In this document: positions 46,349 to 58,497 of the stretch, one piece after another
Layout: every line of letters starts with the position of its first letter
Numbering within the stretch: position 1 is the stretch's first letter
Source of the DNA: Voacanga thouarsii
Taxonomy: Eukaryota > Streptophyta > Magnoliopsida > Gentianales > Apocynaceae
Direction of reading: 5' to 3'
DNA: 64,000 nucleotides
Assembly: GCA_026120185.1 (NCBI GenBank)
Contig: JANUWF010003366.1
Coordinates: forward strand, 3,782,001 to 3,846,000
The notes under the pieces: model-generated
Seen by the model: only the letters and a program-made list of their open reading frames with translations
Told to the model about the DNA's origin: nothing
Databases searched by the model: none
Made by a program: the position numbers and the translations under genes

Positions 46349-47621
46349 TGTTAGCCCTAAGGCTTTCTTTTATGTTTTGATTTATGGCAAACGTTGATAT
46401 GGACTAACTTCTTAATTTCCTGTGATAGGACATGTTTAATCTTTATTCTTCTAAAGTCTTCAGATAAGAATTGTTGATAATCTTTTCATCACTGATTTCA
46501 AGATTAGAAGATCAAATGAGAAAATCAGAGTATGAGAAGATATATATCATGGAAGCTCTATATGAAGAATGATAGACTAGGAAGTGTTATTAAGGTATAT
46601 TTATTAATTCCTATGTCTTCTTATCTTTTGATTCATTTGACTTTACCTTGAAGTTTCAAAGGAGATGATTTTCAAAGTTTTTGAAATTCACAGAATTTTG
46701 GATGGAACAGTTTGAATCCAAAAGGTTCATCCAAAATCCTGTAAACCGAGTTGAACAAATTCTATCAAAAATGTGCTATTTTGGACTTAACTTTTGTATG
46801 CATCTTCGTCCAAAAACTCGGATGAGTTTAAACAGAAAAATTTGTAGCCGTTTTTTTATAAACGTTGGCACTTCACTTTTTGGCTCTATAAATAGCCCTT
46901 AATGCAAGATTAGAAGTAAGATTTTTTAAATATCCATCTTAGAAACACTATTGCTCAATATTTTCAAAAATCTCCTTTTATCTAGCTTCAAAGTGAGTTC
47001 ATTTTGTATCAAAGATAAAAGAAATTTGTGGCTTGTATCCAAGAGAATATCTGCTCAAGTAAGTGATCTTATCTCTGTTCTATTCTTTTTCAATTCTCTA
47101 TTGTTAGTACAAGATTGTGGTGTAAAACATATAGGGGTGAGCCTTGTGTTTGTGTATGTTCAAGGTTGTGGTGTAAAACCTATAGGGGTGAGCCTTGTGT
47201 TGTGTATGTTCAAGGTTGTAGAGTAAAACCTAGTGAGGTGATTCTTGATGTGTTTGAGAGGTTGTGGAAAACCTAGTGAGGTGATCCTCTCTTGTAAGTG
47301 AAGTTGTTTCATTAAGTGAAGTTAATGAAATAGGGTTGAAAATCCATAAGTGTGAGGCTTAAGGTAGTGGACGTAGATCATTGTTGATCGAACCACTATA
47401 CATCTCTTGTCTCATTTTATTTCAGTGGTTCATGTATTGTTTTTGTGTTCTTTCACTGTCTAAATCTGGATATATATCTATGAATGCTTGGATAGCCTTC
47501 TATGTATCTATAAAGTCAGTCCAAGCATCTTAGCGATCATCCATGTTCAGCATTTTAGACACTTCGAAAAAATTATTTTTGCTTGCCAAAAACCTTATTG
47601 CTTTCAGAATAAGGTTTTTCA
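46349..47621 (+). mobile_element. Solo LTR H (copia Sirevirus-like)
   Basis: A 1273-bp stretch starting TGTTAGCCC and ending TTTTTCA, flanked by GAACT at 46344-46348 and 47622-47626. It has a TATA box (TATAAATA, 46887-46894) and, downstream, a GGTTGTGG...GTGAGCCTTG tandem block followed by GATCGAACCACTATA, a layout I associate with Sirevirus-type LTRs. No internal region, so a solo LTR. Ends rest on the duplication and TG/CA only. Confidence 0.6.
47110..47300 (+). repeat. Four-unit ~50-bp tandem repeat in LTR H
   Basis: Units starting near 47110, 47161, 47211 and 47258, each with (C)AAGGTTGTGG, TAAAACCTA and GGTGA. The first two are nearly identical; the later ones diverge. Confidence 0.85.
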
Positions 47622-47626
47622 GAACT

Positions 47627-47839
47627 TATGTGACTTTACTTTGACGGTCTTATGTATGCTTGATATAATGTATAAGTTGATCTTGGGTTAATTTAAGTAG
47701 AATAAGCATTGTTGCTTTTTCTTTAGCATAAGGGATGATAATGCTTTTGTTCTTATGATCATGAATGAGACTAATTTGAATTTTGGTTGTTCAATCCCCT
47801 GATTACCTAGGACAAATAAAGGTTTAAGTGTGAGGGAAT
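47627..47839 (+). other. Athila-like internal 3' end with polypurine tract
   Basis: Non-coding; ends CTAGGACAAATAAAGG then TTTAAGTGTGAGGG (47807-47836), the polypurine-type motif before LTR G2. Confidence 0.65.
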
Positions 47840-49040
47840 TGATAGGGCTTGATTTTGCCTATGTTTTCCTAGTCATTGGTGTTGTTTCTGGATTATTTTT
47901 TAGTATAATGGCTATTTATTCTCTCCACTTTGTAATATTTTATTTAGATTTGATCTAGAAGAGTTTCCTTGGTGATTTGTTTGAAAACAGCTGAAAATGT
48001 AATCAGAATAGGATGAAACCAATAAAGGGCCGACGCCAAGTGTTTTGAAAGAGTTGTGGTTGGTTACTCTCTAAAAAAGTAGAGAAAAGAAGCCCCAGAT
48101 ATGATCAACATATCAGAGAAGCATCAATACAGTAGTTAATTATATAAAAGATTGAGAGAGTGAGTTTAAGTTTTTTATTAAAGAAAATAAGATTATTGTT
48201 CATGAGAAAGAGAAAAATTGTTTATGTATGAGTTTTGCCTCTTTTTCCTTTGCTTTCATTTCTTGCCGATGTTGTTTTACTTATTTGTTATGCTTTAGAA
48301 GGATGATCTAAGGATTATACTTTTATATTTTGTTTTGCATTTTGATCAATTAATTGCCAATTTCTAGTATTTTGTTACTTGGATTTATTTGTTGGATTGA
48401 ATTGATTGTTGTGTTCTTCTAATTAACTAGATAAAGAGGTTAGTGGTGAGTTTCAATTCAATTGATTTTTTATATTTGTTATCTTTTAATTAACTCGAGA
48501 GTGAGGTTAAAGGTTAAGAATTGGTACTCAAAGAGTTGCTAATGTCACCTAGAAATATAGATATTAATTTCTTTCATGTCGATATTACCTAGGGATTAGG
48601 ACATTATTGTTAAAGAATTGAGTTCAATGCATCTTTTTAGTTGATTTACGAGATAGAGATATCCATTGATTTTGTTAAAAGGTAGTGAATCTATAACATA
48701 AGAGAAAGTGCAATCTATATTTGATCCTTCATAATGCTAGATTTGGTGATTAATTTTGATCATTGCTGACTTAATATTGGCTATGTTTCTAGCGTATTTT
48801 GTGCAAGCACGTGTTGTTAGTTCTATTCTTTATGCAATAAATGATCTTGTATATGTTTGTAATTATGTTCATCATTTCTTGTTTTCTTAGGCTAAGCAAA
48901 AAGATGAGAATAATTAGTGGTAGTTGCTACTTGTGGATCGATACTTATTAATTTCCTATGTTATATTTGCGATAAGTATACTTGCTCTGTATGTGTGGTT
49001 TTGAGATTAACGTTTTAATTAAAATTTGGTTGACGAATGG
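47840..49040 (+). repeat. Athila-like LTR G2, first part
   Basis: Starts TGATAGGGCTTG after the polypurine motif. TATA box TATATAAAAG at 48141-48150. Near the end, TGGATCGATACTTATTAATT and GCGATAAGTATACTTGC match LTR F in inverse orientation. Interrupted by solo LTR D and completed at 53299-53327. Total length without D about 1.23 kb. Confidence 0.75.
49036..49040. repeat. Target-site duplication of solo LTR D, left copy (AATGG)
   Basis: Repeated at 53294-53298. Confidence 0.93.
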
Positions 49041-52000
49041 TGTAACACCCCGAAGCCTAGGCCTACCAGGGCCGGGGATGTCGCCCCGTCCAAAGGACAA
49101 TAGGTCTTTATAACTAGGCCACACAAACAAATTGCGGAATAAAAATAATATTTAACTTAAAAAGTTATTACAACCCAAAGAAAACTTCAAGAATAAATCC
49201 ATGAATTCCAAAACAGAACCATAAATAAAATTATCCACTCTTGTCTCCCCAAAGCAATACATAGAATTAAATGACAACAATCTCTTCCAAGGCAGATACT
49301 ACTAGCTACTCATCCCCACAGCAAGATCATCCTGAAATCATGATAAAAAGGTAATGAGACAGAAATCTCAGTAAGTCCGTGTGTGCTTTGGGTGTTTAGT
49401 GAAAACAGTTCGTGGATGCAAAGTGTGAAACTTTTATAAGAGAAACATTGGCAAGCATCAAGCGTTAGTCAAAAGCAAGAGTGGCGTTTTGGCTTATCTA
49501 GCCGTACACAAGTAATGAAATCAACCACTCGAAAGAAAGGGATATGGGTTATCACACGTTGGGCCCCATAACCGGTCAGAATGCCGACACTTTGTGCAGA
49601 CTGACAAAAGTAGGTGATCGGCCTACTGGGCAAGATACTCCTCCTTCTCTATACCCAAACAACAAATGGGTGTCCATTCCGGCAAAACACAGTCACTTGA
49701 CTGAAAACAAACTGCTAGCTCGGACCGGCACGACTCACCGGACTGACATCTTATTCGGGAAGGACTCACCCCTCAGAGGTGGCCACCTGTTGAGAGACTT
49801 ACCCTAACCCTTCAAAGACTAGTCCTAGTAGTCCATCCTTATTGAGTACTCAACAACGTTTCCCACTTGGGATAAAATGAACAAAGCATTGCTCTTCATG
49901 AAACTAGTAATTTGAGGGTTTCCAAAGTTTTGGGAACAATCAATTTTAGAAAGAGTTTTAAGTTTGGAAAATCTGCTCAGTAACTTTTAAATAATTTAAG
50001 TGTTGGAAGTAAGAACAAATTCAACCCTTAATTGCCTTCAGATAAACGAGTGTCCATACACTCCACATTTAGCTTGCCATAAGGAAAACATTTTCGCGTC
50101 GATAGGTTTTATGCAGGAGCTTATCTGATTCTTGCTCACAACAACAAGGTCTCGAACAGCTGACCTAACTCCACATGGGTAAATACAAATCTTAATCAAT
50201 TTCAAGTCACAAACCACTTCCTCAATTTTAAGTCAATTCAATTCACTACTACCATGATCCTAGTGTCCCAAGATTTAAGATAAAATAATAACTAAATAGG
50301 TTTATAAGCTACGCTTAATTTGTTATTTAAAATAATTAATGGTTTGGGAAATAAATTCTAATAAGTTGAAAGTTTAAACCTTGTTAGGAAAAATTTAGAG
50401 TTTATTTGATCAAGAGTCATAGATGGTACTAGGTAAAATAGTGATTTAATGATAGTTTAGTTGTTAGAAAATAATTGATAGCTAAAACTAGTTGAGATTA
50501 AATTTAATAAGCCTTTCTTGGAAAATAATAAGTAAATCCTTAAGGGTCTTGATTTAGCAAATATTTTACTAATTAGGAATCATTCTCATAAAGCTTTAGT
50601 TGATCTCTTTATTTTAAATAATATTTATTTATTTTATTTTCTAGCAAAATTATTATTTATTTGACTAAAATGTCCTTTATATATATATAATAATTCCAAA
50701 TCTACCCTTCCTAGGGTTTTTCGAAAATACTAGCAATATTATTTTATTGAGTATTTTATGCATAAAGTGAAAATTAGTTTTAGGGACAACTAGATCATGA
50801 TCAAATTTCTATGGCCATCCTCAATCAAGAGCATACACAATCCTTCAATTCATTAAATCATCCAAATCTTGCATATAGGCATAGATCTAAATTTATTAAG
50901 ACATGACTTAACCTTTACTAGCATAAACATGATCATGGCTTCAATATTCTAGTCATGCATATAACTCCTATTCACCAAAGGTGACATAATCTCTAGCATA
51001 CTTCATCACACATACTACCTATGACATGCATCAAACTCAATTCCACATACAACCAACCAATATAATCCTTCTACGCATAAATCCCATCTCTTTCACAATC
51101 ATACATGTACTCATGCTTCAATCATCAACATCACATACTCAATCCCATCGCCATTCATCTTTTAACAACATCATCCTAAAGACATGATTCTTGAGTTTAA
51201 AAGAAAGATTGCAGGTACTTACTTGGTTGATGAATGCTTTGAAAGAGTTTAGAGTAGATCTCAACTCCTAGATGGCTAATCTTTTCCAAGAGAGGTGGCG
51301 AAAGCATGGTCATGGAAAAAGAGACCATTCGGCCAAGAGAGGGAATTTCGGGCCATGAGAGAGAGAGAGAGAGAGAATAAGAGATCATTAGTATGTTCAT
51401 TCACATAAGTTCTCATTGGAGATCAAGTTTGAAGAAGACGAAGTTGATAGAGTAAGTTTACCTTGAAGACGTTCTTGACCTTCACAAAAATTTCTGGTTT
51501 CGATCCAAAGTAGCAAGATAATTTGTGGAGTTTGATGTTAATAATGGTGTTGATGGATTCACAGCAAAGAGTAGATCAAATCTGGAGATTTTCGTGAGAG
51601 TTTGAAGTGGTTTGAGGGTGTATTAGGTGAAAGAATGTAGTATGTGTTCTTGGTGTAGTGTGTGTGTTCTTGGTGGCTAGAGAAAATCGAGAGAGAGAGG
51701 TTAGGAGCAGCTGCCGAATTTCTGTGGAATTAGGGTTGCCAAAATTCTGTAGGGTTTAGGGAGTTGTTTCTCTGATTTGGAAGGGAAAGGAAAGGTTAGT
51801 TGTTACAATCCTTAAAGAATATTTTTAGGAAGAGAATTTGGACACTAGATATTCTAAGAATATCTTGATTATTTGGACAGCTTTGAAGTCTCCTATGGCC
51901 GACTGAATGTGCAGCTTTTCTGAGGAATTAAAGCTGGTTCAATGAGGCTTATAATGGCCAAAACTAAGGTTCACAATGGTGAAGAAGATGTCTGGTCAAT

Positions 52001-53293
52001 GGTGTAAGATTTTTTGGAAAGTTGCGAAACAAGATGGCTTAAATTTTGGAAACCAATCAAGCTAAATTGCAGGGATTTGTTGGAGAGATTTTCGGACAGT
52101 CATTGCTGCCTTTTGTCCAGAAGCTCAGGGGAACCATTGGAGCTCTGTTAATGGTGGTTTAAGGGAGGTTTTGACAGAAGTAGGTTGGTGTTTTGGCTGG
52201 AAGAAGAACAGGAAACAAAGCTGGACATTTGTCTGCCCAGAATTTCACTGCACAGAATTTTCTGGGCAGAATTTCGTCTGCCACTTCCAGCCGATTTGCA
52301 CCGAGCTGGGAGGGGGGTTTCAGGGGTATTCAAGGCTGGTTTCCAGCCTCTTCATGGAGGAAAAACATGGCTAAGGTGCTGCACAAAATCTGGAAGAAAA
52401 TATCTTGGTTTTGAGCCTCCAAGGTAGTGATTTGCCAAGAATTTTTCACTGGTTTTGCTCAGTCTTTGTGCAGTCCGAAAATGGCAGAAATAATTCATGT
52501 TTTAAACTGAACTTAAGGCCATTCTTTTGATAGCATTTGGAAGGGAATGTTAGTACACAAGCTGGAAAATTTCAGCTCATTCCAAGAAGGAAGGTGAACT
52601 AGCTATAGAGTGAAATTTCAGCAAGCCTACTAGAGGGATTTTCCTCTTGGAATTTCCCACAATTCATCCACATTTTCCGGACCATGAGAAGCCTTTTACT
52701 AGGACTTTTTGATCCTAAAAGACCTCAGCACTTTACTGAATTTTCTGGAAAGAAAAAGGATAAAACACCTTGATCAAACTAAGGAGTTGAAAATTAAGAA
52801 AAACTAAAGATCAAGGGAGAATGAATTCCCTTTAAGAATTTCGAGTAGAGCAAAGGAGTGAAATGAGAATTCTCCTAACATGTCTCTCCTAGGTCATTAT
52901 CACCACCTTGATCTAGGCCCTTAAGGCCGAAACCAACTTCCCCCAAGCAAAAATAAAATTTAATCTAGCTAAAGCTTCTATGATTGAATTTGAACTCTAG
53001 ACTTCAATAATTAATTCTAAGGCTCTAACCACTACACCACAACAACTCTTGCTGCTATTTCCACTAGAAAAATTATTTTCTATTCAATCCACAATCTATC
53101 TCCCTATTTTCACCTCGGGCAAAAATTACCATTTTGCCCCTCTCACACAATACTCACCAACAAGACTTCAAGACAATAAAAATCAAATCTAAAGCACATA
53201 GAAATCATATGAAAATGTATTTAATCATGAAATAAAGCATGATATGCATCCCAACCCTCTTACTCTAAGGTTGGTTTTAACTGGGGTTTCACA
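49041..53293 (-). mobile_element. Solo LTR D (chromovirus B family)
   Basis: 4253-bp single LTR, TGTAACACCCCG to GGTTTCACA, with perfect AATGG duplications and no internal region. More like C than B (it ends GGTTTCACA and has a single copy of the 145-bp unit). Contains a short GA run (51356-51376) and a tRNA-like module (52980-53045). No gene recognised; frames around 52170-52430 are not coding. Confidence 0.93.
52980..53045 (-). other. tRNA-like module in solo LTR D
   Basis: On the minus strand TGGTGTAGTGGTTAGAGCC (box A-like), the palindromic AGAATTAATT core and GAGTTCAAATTC (box B-like). Confidence 0.55.
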
Positions 53294-53298
53294 AATGG

Positions 53299-53327
53299 AC
53301 TTGGAAAGAATTATTTTTTTTACATCA
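53299..53327 (+). repeat. Athila-like LTR G2, last part
   Basis: Completes G2 after D; the end TTTTTTACATCA matches the TACGCATCA end of LTR F. Confidence 0.65.
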
Positions 53328-53427
53328 AAACTCTGTATGCAAAGTATTAATATTTGCCTTAATTTGGTTTTTGACTGGCAGAGTTCTTTATATAGATATC
53401 TTTAATCCAAGGCAGCCACAGGCTATA
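53328..53427. other. 100-bp spacer between inverted LTRs G2 and F
   Basis: Unique-looking sequence, no feature seen. Confidence 0.5.
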
Positions 53428-54863
53428 TGATGCGTAAATTTTGAGTGTATAAAAATCATCAAATTTAAATCCATCGCTTAGTCAAGTTTTAATTACAACA
53501 TTAATCCCAAAATGTACATACGAACAAGCATACTCATCGCAAGTATAGCGTAGGAAATTAACCAGTATCGATCCTCAAAGAAACAAGTATACACTAATCA
53601 CTTTTCATTCATTGTTTAACCGACCAAATAAAGTGAAAAGATAATTTTAAAAAAAAAGAAGAAGAAATATGTACAATTTAAGGATGTGGGAATATGCAAG
53701 TTAGACAACTATCCTAGAAAACATGACAACGAACCATTTAGCAACTATCTCAATTAATCATCATCTTGGCTTCATGAAGGAATGTAAAGTAAAGTTCAAT
53801 CATTTCCTAAGTCATGAATTCACTTATATAGACTCCATTTTTATCACAATCCATGGAATCTCTATCTCTTAATTAAATTAGCAGATTTTCTAATCAAACC
53901 AATATAACCAAAAGAGGCATTAAATATAATTCCTCATAAACATGAAATTAGTCAACAACCCCATACTTTAGGTAAAATTAACTAGTATTTGATTACTTAG
54001 GTTCTTTGATCTTAACTTTGTTTTCCAACTCCATTAAGAAATAACAAGTATGAAATAAATAAAATTAAATCAACTCCTAACATCATTTCCCAAGTCAATT
54101 AGAAGCAAATGTAACTCGATCAATTCTTCCATAATCCAAGTAATCAAATACTAAGAGTGAGAGAAAATTGATCAATATAAAAATCATGAATCCCAAAATA
54201 ATGTCAAATTACAATGAAAATATTAAGTACATCATTATTCTAGAAAAAAAAATGAAGGTAACAGAAAGAACACATAGAGAAGCCTCATTCTTCTCCCTTG
54301 AAGACTCTCTTGAACAATGCTCCTTAATTTGATGAATTCCTCCTTTAATGAGTGATTTACTGATTTGATTCTTGAATTCATACTCTTGTCTTGTTTTTTT
54401 CTTGTTTAAATAAGCTTCCAAGATGCTAAAATTCATCTCCTAAGAGTTCTGGGTTGAGTAGAGATTGGAAAATACCAAAACTCTTGGAAATTATCAAATC
54501 CATGCAAAAACTAGAAAGCTTATTGACTAGTGCACAAAGTGCAGCCCACGTCAGCTTAGAGGTCACGGTAGGTACCAGCCGTGCTCTGGTCGGCCCAGTG
54601 TGCTCTATTTTTTTATGCTAAAATTCCCTATTTTCCAGATCCCGGCTGCCGCCAATTCCGTGGGCCACACATGGCTGGCACCGGCCATGCACGGACAGCG
54701 ATGATTTTGTCATTTTTCGTCATTTTCTACAATAAAATTCTAAAATAGCTTTCCAAGGGTAAAATATCTAATATGAAGGAATATGCCTAGTTATTATAAC
54801 AAATGTATCACAAAATACTCTCAAATAATTAGAAAAATATAGATGAATTTTGCCCTTGTCACA
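53428..54863 (-). repeat. Athila-like 3' LTR F (minus strand)
   Basis: About 1436 bp. On the minus strand it starts TGTGACAAGGGC right after a polypurine tract and ends TACGCATCA; its terminal block is homologous to that of G2. A GC-rich part with inverted repeats (about 54545-54710) recalls the hairpin region of G1. ORFs here are not supported. Confidence 0.75.
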
Positions 54864-54898
54864 TTTTCCCACACTTGAACCTTTAATTGTCTTCAAGT
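54864..54898 (-). promoter_or_regulatory. Polypurine tract of element F
   Basis: On the minus strand CTTGAAGACAATTAAAGG then TTCAAGTGTGGGAAAA, ending at the LTR. Confidence 0.8.
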
Positions 54899-56229
54899 AA
54901 AGCCCTTAAACAAAGAAAAATAGACATCCTTTCAAAAAGTTCACTAAGAACAAAATCATAATTACCTTTAAAACTTTAGATATGTCATTGTTATTCTTTC
55001 AACCCTTTGAAATTATTCACAATACACAATACCAAACAAGATATATCAAGGCCCTTGAAGTCGAATTAAACAAGTTTATACTCTAGTATAGGAACGTTAT
55101 TTCACCTTTCAAGTAAAAGTATAGATAACCTGAATCATACAAGTCAAGCTATCTACTAACTCAAGTATTATAAGTCCAAAAATTACATAACTTAAGCCAT
55201 GTTTTGAGGAAAACACTCCAAAATTTGTTCTCTCGATATTTTTAATGACTTAGGGAATTGATAGCTTCAAGTACATGGATTTTTCTTCACGCACCGTATT
55301 AGCCCCCTTCTAGTCATTACTCATCATTTTTTTTTTTAAATCTTCCTTCTTCTTTTGCTTTTGGGAATTCATAGCCTCGAGAAAGTGGATTTCTCTTCAC
55401 TTCCATATTGTCCCAATAATCAAGCAGAAATAATTTTCTCATCAACAACAATCATCTAATTTTTCCCCTCAATTATCAACTCGCAATAATCTCAAAGAAT
55501 TTCTCGACAATATTTTAACATTCCTTATCATAACTCAAATTCAAGCAAAATTCAATCCTATAATACAAGAGTTAGCCAACAACCTTTCCCACATTCCTCA
55601 TATTATCCATATTTAAACTAGATAAGTCAAATAACACTCAAATACCAATGCATAAACAAGATTAATCCAAATTCTCAAGTCTTAACACATCCTATCTAAT
55701 AAGACATTTTAATGTCAATAAAAATCCACCAAATGAATGATACACGTCATAACTAATGAAGAAAGATAATCATAACCTTGCTAAGGCATTGAAACCACAG
55801 ATAAATTGAAATTTTTGTGAAATTTTCCTAGAAAATAGAGATATGAATATGGATAGATATGAAAAATATTTTCAATACGAAACTCTCCCCCATGCTTAAA
55901 GCGGATATTGTCCTCAATGGCAAAAAATATAACAATGCAAGTAAAGCCAAGGGACCAAAAGAATTAAAGAGGAAGAATCAAGAACAGAAAATACAACCAT
56001 TGCAAAGTAATTCCAACATGTTTGAATTCATCATAAGGAGGTAGAAAGGAAATTGTACCTAAAAGAAAACAAAAGAAACAAAAACAGCAGTATAAATCTA
56101 GAAAAAGAACAAGAAAATCAAAATAAAGGAAAATAAGGAAAGAGGACTAATGGAAAATGATGAATCATAGAGAGTGACAACGAGATGCTCTAAAATGCCA
56201 AGTTCTTCACCCAAATATGGTTTCACTCA
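54899..56229 (-). other. 3' non-coding region of element F with a second PPT-like motif
   Basis: No gene seen. At 55883-55915 the minus strand reads GAGGACAATATCCGC then TTTAAGCATGGGGGAG, a second polypurine-type motif about 1 kb from the terminal one. A diverged duplication of about 110 bp (units near 55252 and 55363, sharing GGGAATT and TGGATTTCTCTTCAC-like blocks) lies in between. Confidence 0.6.
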
Positions 56230-56407
56230 ACTTCCATTAACCTTAAAGATCCTCTTGGTTGGGTGAGACACCTCAATAACACCAAACAGAGAAACGCGAT
56301 GTATTTTGTAGGCCCCAACCATCTGGACTTCAACTTACTCGGAAATAATCTAAGCCTAGAGTTAAATAATAACACCTTGTCTCCTTCTTTAAACTCTTAC
56401 GGAGAAT
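56230..56407 (-). pseudogene. Element F integrase C-terminus
   Basis: On the minus strand from 56407: [20 protein letters not shown] then LKSRWLGP, the C-terminal integrase block of plant gypsy elements of the Athila/Tat group, followed by degraded sequence to about 56230. The rest of pol is cut off by the CACTA element at 56411; it may continue beyond the window. Non-chromovirus, since no chromodomain follows. Confidence 0.8.
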
Positions 56408-56410
56408 GAA
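56408..56410. repeat. Left 3-bp target site of the CACTA element (GAA)
   Basis: CACTA elements duplicate 3 bp; GAA precedes the terminus. The right copy is outside the window. Confidence 0.5.
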
Positions 56411-56429
56411 CACTACTAGAAAAAGGCTG

Positions 56430-57110
56430 ATTACCAATTGATAAATTGTATTGGTAATTGTCTAGTTTCTATTGGTAATAGTAGATTACCAATAGATTCC
56501 CAACAGAATATGGTCCGTTGGTAAAATGCTTAATGAAAATCATTACCAACAAGAGTTTTTTAAATTTTCTAGTAATTACCAACAGATTTTACAGTTGGTA
56601 ATATTAAATTGCAGTTGGTAATGATTTTTTTGGAGTGACATCTTTTCTGTTGGTAATTCTACTAAGTTACCAACAAATTGACTAAGTAGTTGGTAAAGTT
56701 GTTGACAATTTTCCAATTGATTCTTTTGTTGGTAATTTAGTTGCTATTTTTCTAATTAATTATTTGGTTAGTAATGTAGTTGGTAATTTTCCAACATTTT
56801 CTTAGTTGGTGTATTTGTTTTATTGGTAAATATTATACATTACCAACGAATGATTTAGTTGGTAAAAGTTCAAGAATCTCATTCCAATTGATAGGTTACC
56901 AAATACAATTCAGTTCATAATATCATACCGATAGATTTTCTATTGGTAGTCACCTACAAATTTGTGTTGGTAAGTGCCAACAGATTGTTTGTTGGTAAAC
57001 TCCTATAAATTTCTGTTAGTATGTACCAATAGCTTTTGTGTTGCTAATTACCAACAAATGTCTGTGGGTAACTAATATTACCAACACATTTTCTATTGGA
57101 AACTAAAATT
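56430..57110. repeat. CACTA left subterminal repeats
   Basis: I count about 13 TTGGTAA and 9 TTACCAA exact matches in about 650 bp, in both orientations, often extended to GTTGGTAA / TTACCAAC. Short repeats of this kind bind the accessory transposase in En/Spm; that role here is inference. Confidence 0.88.
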
Positions 57111-58497
57111 ATTTTTTTCACTATATAATCCATACACATATTTGATAAAAGCAATCCTACATAATATTAAAAGCACATCTATATCGAAAGTACATTAGTA
57201 TCCATAATTCATATATTTAAAATACTGTCTAAACCAACTACCATCCATATCAAAGTACATCAAACTGTAATGTGGAACAACAAACAAATAAAGTCAATTT
57301 CTTATGTGCTCAAACTAATGTTTCACATCAGTAGTTTAAATATGAGTATGGAATTCATCTGCTGCTCTCTGGCTATTATTTGGAGAATTCCTACTCTCTA
57401 TTGAGGGTGAGTTTAGTGGCTTGGATTCGTTGTTAGATTGACCTCCACATCACCCTACCTTTCACCCCCCCCTTTTTTTTTTTTTTTTTGCTTTCTTTTT
57501 CTACCTTGTGCCATCTAAGAGTAATGCATAGATTGTAATTAAATTTACTATTTATAAAATGGGAATACCCAAAAAATAAGTACAAAAAGCAGTGGATAAA
57601 AAAAGAATGAAATAAATTACTTTTTGGCTAGCAGCTGCACAAAGAATTTCACATGTGTACTAACCAGCCATACTTGTTTTACTAAGAGAAACTGCAAGTA
57701 AAATAATACTGCATGCAAAATGATACTTCACCTAGTTTCACTATTAATCCAAAATTTAAGGACCCAAAACATATCCTCCAGAAAGCAATCTAGAAATAAA
57801 ATAGCCTAAAAAACTCCACAGTTGTGTGCACCTTAGGAATCTACTTCTACTGCATAAAATATGAGAAGAAGGAACAGAAAAAAGCTAGTGTTTTTCTACT
57901 ACATGCTTAGGGAGAATCTAATCACATCCTTTATACCATTATACATTTATTTAATCTTATTGGCCCATTTTTTTTTTTTTTAAATGATAAGTAAAGCCAC
58001 TGTTAAGTGCAACAAGTACACAGTTATTTGAAACTCAGAGTCACACACACATAAAGCCATGAAAAGCTCTCATTTCTTTTCAATTCAACAATAACCAAAA
58101 GACAGCAGGCCACTTTCAAACTTTATTCTTATGCATAAATTTGTTGTAGCTATTCCGAGAAATATATACCTTGGTGTGGGAGGATAAAATGATAGACATA
58201 GGTGCCAAAGAAAAGTTGTCGTTACTTTCTAGTTCATGCAGTAATCTTTGGAAAAGAAAAATATAATAGCTTAAACAACATCTTAATTTTCGATTATCAT
58301 GTTATCCTCTTAGTTCTACCTTAAACTAAACTTCAATCCAATAAGTGAAATTCCATTTCTTGAATTAAGCTGCAATATCAACTTTAGATAAAGAAACATT
58401 AGTTACAGGTATAGTTAGCTTTACCTTACGAAGTGTAAAAAAGGATTCTAGATATCTACACATTAATCTACATCATTCAAGTTATGCAAGGGTTTAC
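57111..58497 (-). other. CACTA interior without a clear gene
   Basis: AT-rich. A T run follows a C run at about 57466-57490. On the minus strand about 57350-57462 a short open frame rich in Ser/Asn (SNNESKPLNSPSIESRNS) could be an exon scrap, but I cannot identify it. The part next to 58497 follows a consensus splice donor and may be intron of the captured gene. Confidence 0.4.

Noticed and set aside
52148..52427. Several overlapping frames on both strands in solo LTR D
   Set aside because: Three frames open at once over a GC-richer patch of an LTR; not coding.
54209..54436. 75-codon frame in LTR F
   Set aside because: AT-rich LTR sequence with no recognisable motif.
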